Source of the DNA: Polydactylus sextarius
Taxonomy: Eukaryota; Chordata; Actinopteri; Polynemidae
Direction: 5' to 3'
Assembly (NCBI GenBank): GCA_016801845.1
Contig: CM028920.1
Coordinates: 5,907,001-5,971,000 of the forward strand
Length of the DNA: 64,000 nucleotides
How positions within the stretch are numbered: the first letter of the stretch is position 1; the number at the start of each line of letters is the position of its first letter. Below, in pieces: positions 62,120 through 64,000 of the stretch. The translations under genes were made by a program, and so were the position numbers. The notes under the pieces are model-generated. The model saw only the letters and a program-made list of their open reading frames with translations. It made no database searches and was not told the DNA's origin.

Positions 62120-62560
62120 CAGCAAACAATTTCCCACAAGATATGCGAATCAAAGAGGAGGCTGATAGGTTTATCACAGATTAAATCAGATGCCTCTGCC
62201 GGCCGCCTCAAGCCTGATTAAGATGTCTGTCATCAACTTTATATTTATAGCCTCAGGACGGCACAGAGCTACTATTCTCATCTAAAATGAAAAATGTCCC
62301 AAGTTTGTCCCTTTATCCGTCCAATTATGGGCTCTGCAATCTCTCTTAATGTCATGAAAACAAAGTTAATGGCTTAAGACAATGTAATTAGCATCAGCCT
62401 TCTGCTGGATTTTGCAAAGACAATATTACATTTGCTTGACATAAAAATATTGTGAGATAATGCGGAGATCATCAGACAAATGGAAATGATGAATAGATTC
62501 ATAATAAGCGTCATGATGTTTTTGCTGTTTAACTGGTGCAGTGTTTCAGTATTCTGCCTT
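62120..62560. promoter_or_regulatory. Candidate conserved non-coding element
   Basis: Complex, non-repetitive sequence with many factor-like words, for example AGATATGCGAATCAAAG, TTTATCACAGATTAAATC, CCTGATTAAGATGTCTG, CCGTCCAATTATGGGC and ACAATGTAATTAGCATC. Its texture differs from the AT-rich intron around it. Conservation cannot be tested here. Confidence 0.3.
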
Positions 62561-64000
62561 TGCCCTCCAAAAATGAGACTGACTGTGGAGGCGACAGGTT
62601 GAAATAACGAGGATTAAGTGACACACTCCAAAAGGTTTAAACTCCCTGGAGATTTCCCCTGCTCTTTTGTGAAGTGTATGATTCAACCTCTTCTTTCTTC
62701 ACACCACAGAAAAGTACCATAGCTAAAAGAAAAATGCGTCTTTGTGGACTGTCAAGCACGTTCAAATTGAACTAACAAGGCAAAGGTAAAGAGGTGAAAG
62801 TGTAAGGACAATGAGGAAAGTTGTTTTTCCTTAAAGTATAGCAGATTACCAAAACTCAGAAATAAACCTGTGTGAGGATTGCTCTTGGTCTGGTTTTAAT
62901 TGTAAAGATTTACAGCTAATATTGTTAAAAACTTACTTTTGTCTTCAACTATGATGTAATTACTAGGATAACCAACATATGTTTGTATGCTTTCACTAAC
63001 CAGTCCAGATGCAGGTAATTAGGGATTGAATTCATGAATTCAAAAACAACATTTCATGTTGAGATGTCATAATGAGCCCACCTGACTAATACATTTACAG
63101 TTTGTAGTCTACATTCATTCTTCACTAAGTAAACTCTTAAAACATGTTGTTAATGGATGAAATATATGCCTTTCCAACTATATGATGCTGCTTAAAGAGA
63201 AACATTTACATAATAAAATTAATCTAAAAGTTTTTAATCTGAAACCATCATAATCTTCAGTTGCATTAGATTTAATGTCTTCAGATACTATGACTTGAAT
63301 GAATGAGAATCTTCACAGGTATAATTTACACAAAAACCCAATAATGAACACTGACACTGAGCAGCCTTTCACATTGTTGACTCTTAGCAAACTATGTGAT
63401 GTCATTGTAAGAACTGATGTATTGATCTAATGATATTTAATGCAAGTTTGCCTCTGCATCTTTTTTTCAATGTCCATGTTTAAATGATCATTTGATGGCC
63501 ATAACTCATGTATTAACCCGATGATTGGTTTGTTCATTAAATACTGAATTGAATATCAAAAAGTGAAAAAAAGTCGATTCAAACAACACAGCACTATCCT
63601 CAACCATTAGCTCAGAAATAAAGACAATTGGGTGTTATGGGGTGAAGTTCAGCTTTGTATCACAGCTCATGCAACATTAAAATTAGTCCATTAGAATTTA
63701 TCAAGGACAGCAGCAATGAGGAAAATCCACTGTGAAATTATTCAAACTGGAAGACAGATGACCCGAGAGTGGGTCAATTTTGTAAACCACCAGAACCAAA
63801 CAATTGTCTAACAACCACTGCAGAACAAAATGAAACCAAAACTGCAGTCAGAATCGCTGATTTTAGGGACAGTGTGAAGGACTTTTGGCATCTAAAGGTG
63901 CGGTTACCACCAAGTATTTCCCACTACAGTGGCTATTAAGTTACATAAAACTTCCTCATGGATGTGTAAGTCTGCCAACAAGTACAGTAGCAGTTTATCT

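Larger units (their letters stand above)
60470..64000 (-). other. slc39a11 intron reaching the right edge
   Basis: No exon seen. Contains (ATC)n at 61245-61264, a family A repeat at 61760-61900, an A-run at 61971-61990 and a non-repetitive candidate conserved block at 62120-62560. Confidence 0.6.

Noticed and set aside
1..64000. CRISPR arrays, bacterial operons or phage features
   Set aside because: The window is vertebrate nuclear DNA with spliced genes; no direct-repeat/spacer array was seen.

Overview
The window is vertebrate nuclear DNA, most probably from a ray-finned, percomorph-like teleost. The genes have many short GT-AG exons and mostly short introns, are AT-rich between exons, and sit among interspersed repeats that I recognise as typical of teleosts. 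All gene models were spliced by hand from the sequence. Their exon sums stay in frame: plcxd 966 nt, pga 1137 nt, pkd1 12516 nt, asb12 915 nt.

Layout. Four genes lie head to tail on the minus strand from left to right. First is the 5' part of spata20 (4-5191, running off the left edge). Next is a six-exon PI-PLC X-domain gene (5456-8333) whose 3' end lies only about 100-260 bp from the spata20 start codon. Then comes a complete nine-exon pepsinogen A gene (10492-13552) with a TATA box and a non-coding first exon. The fourth is a complete 42-exon polycystin-1 gene (15283-40712), which fills 25 kb. After a gap of about 1.4 kb with a strong CTCF-like site, asb12 runs on the plus strand (42925-44059). 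It converges on the last five exons of slc39a11/ZIP11 (45324-60469, minus, continuing past the right edge). The last 18 kb is almost all slc39a11 intron.

Polycystin-1 is the centre of the window. It has a signal peptide, C-type lectin domain, about 14 PKD domains (most in one 3.7-kb exon), REJ/GAIN region, GPS with an intact HLT site, PLAT, a polycystin-type membrane region and a C-terminal coiled coil. It lacks the N-terminal leucine-rich and WSC domains known from mammalian polycystin-1. Its introns hold a tRNA-Arg(TCG) gene, a TTAA-flanked MITE and a Tc1-like fold-back element. Its last exon also carries a 125-codon open overlapping frame that looks as protein-like as the annotated frame.

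The genes do not form a pathway: spata20 (redox-fold germ-cell protein), plcxd (phosphodiesterase fold), pga (gastric digestion), pkd1 (mechanosensory receptor), asb12 (ubiquitin ligase adaptor) and slc39a11 (zinc transport). Non-genic features include a hAT element with a perfect 8-bp target duplication, a Penelope-like remnant, several copies of two dispersed repeat families, a probable retrocopy tail, and candidate conserved non-coding blocks in the slc39a11 intron. I found no clearly new biological system. The most unusual points are the head-truncated pkd1, the overlapping frame in its tail, and the very tight plcxd-spata20 junction.
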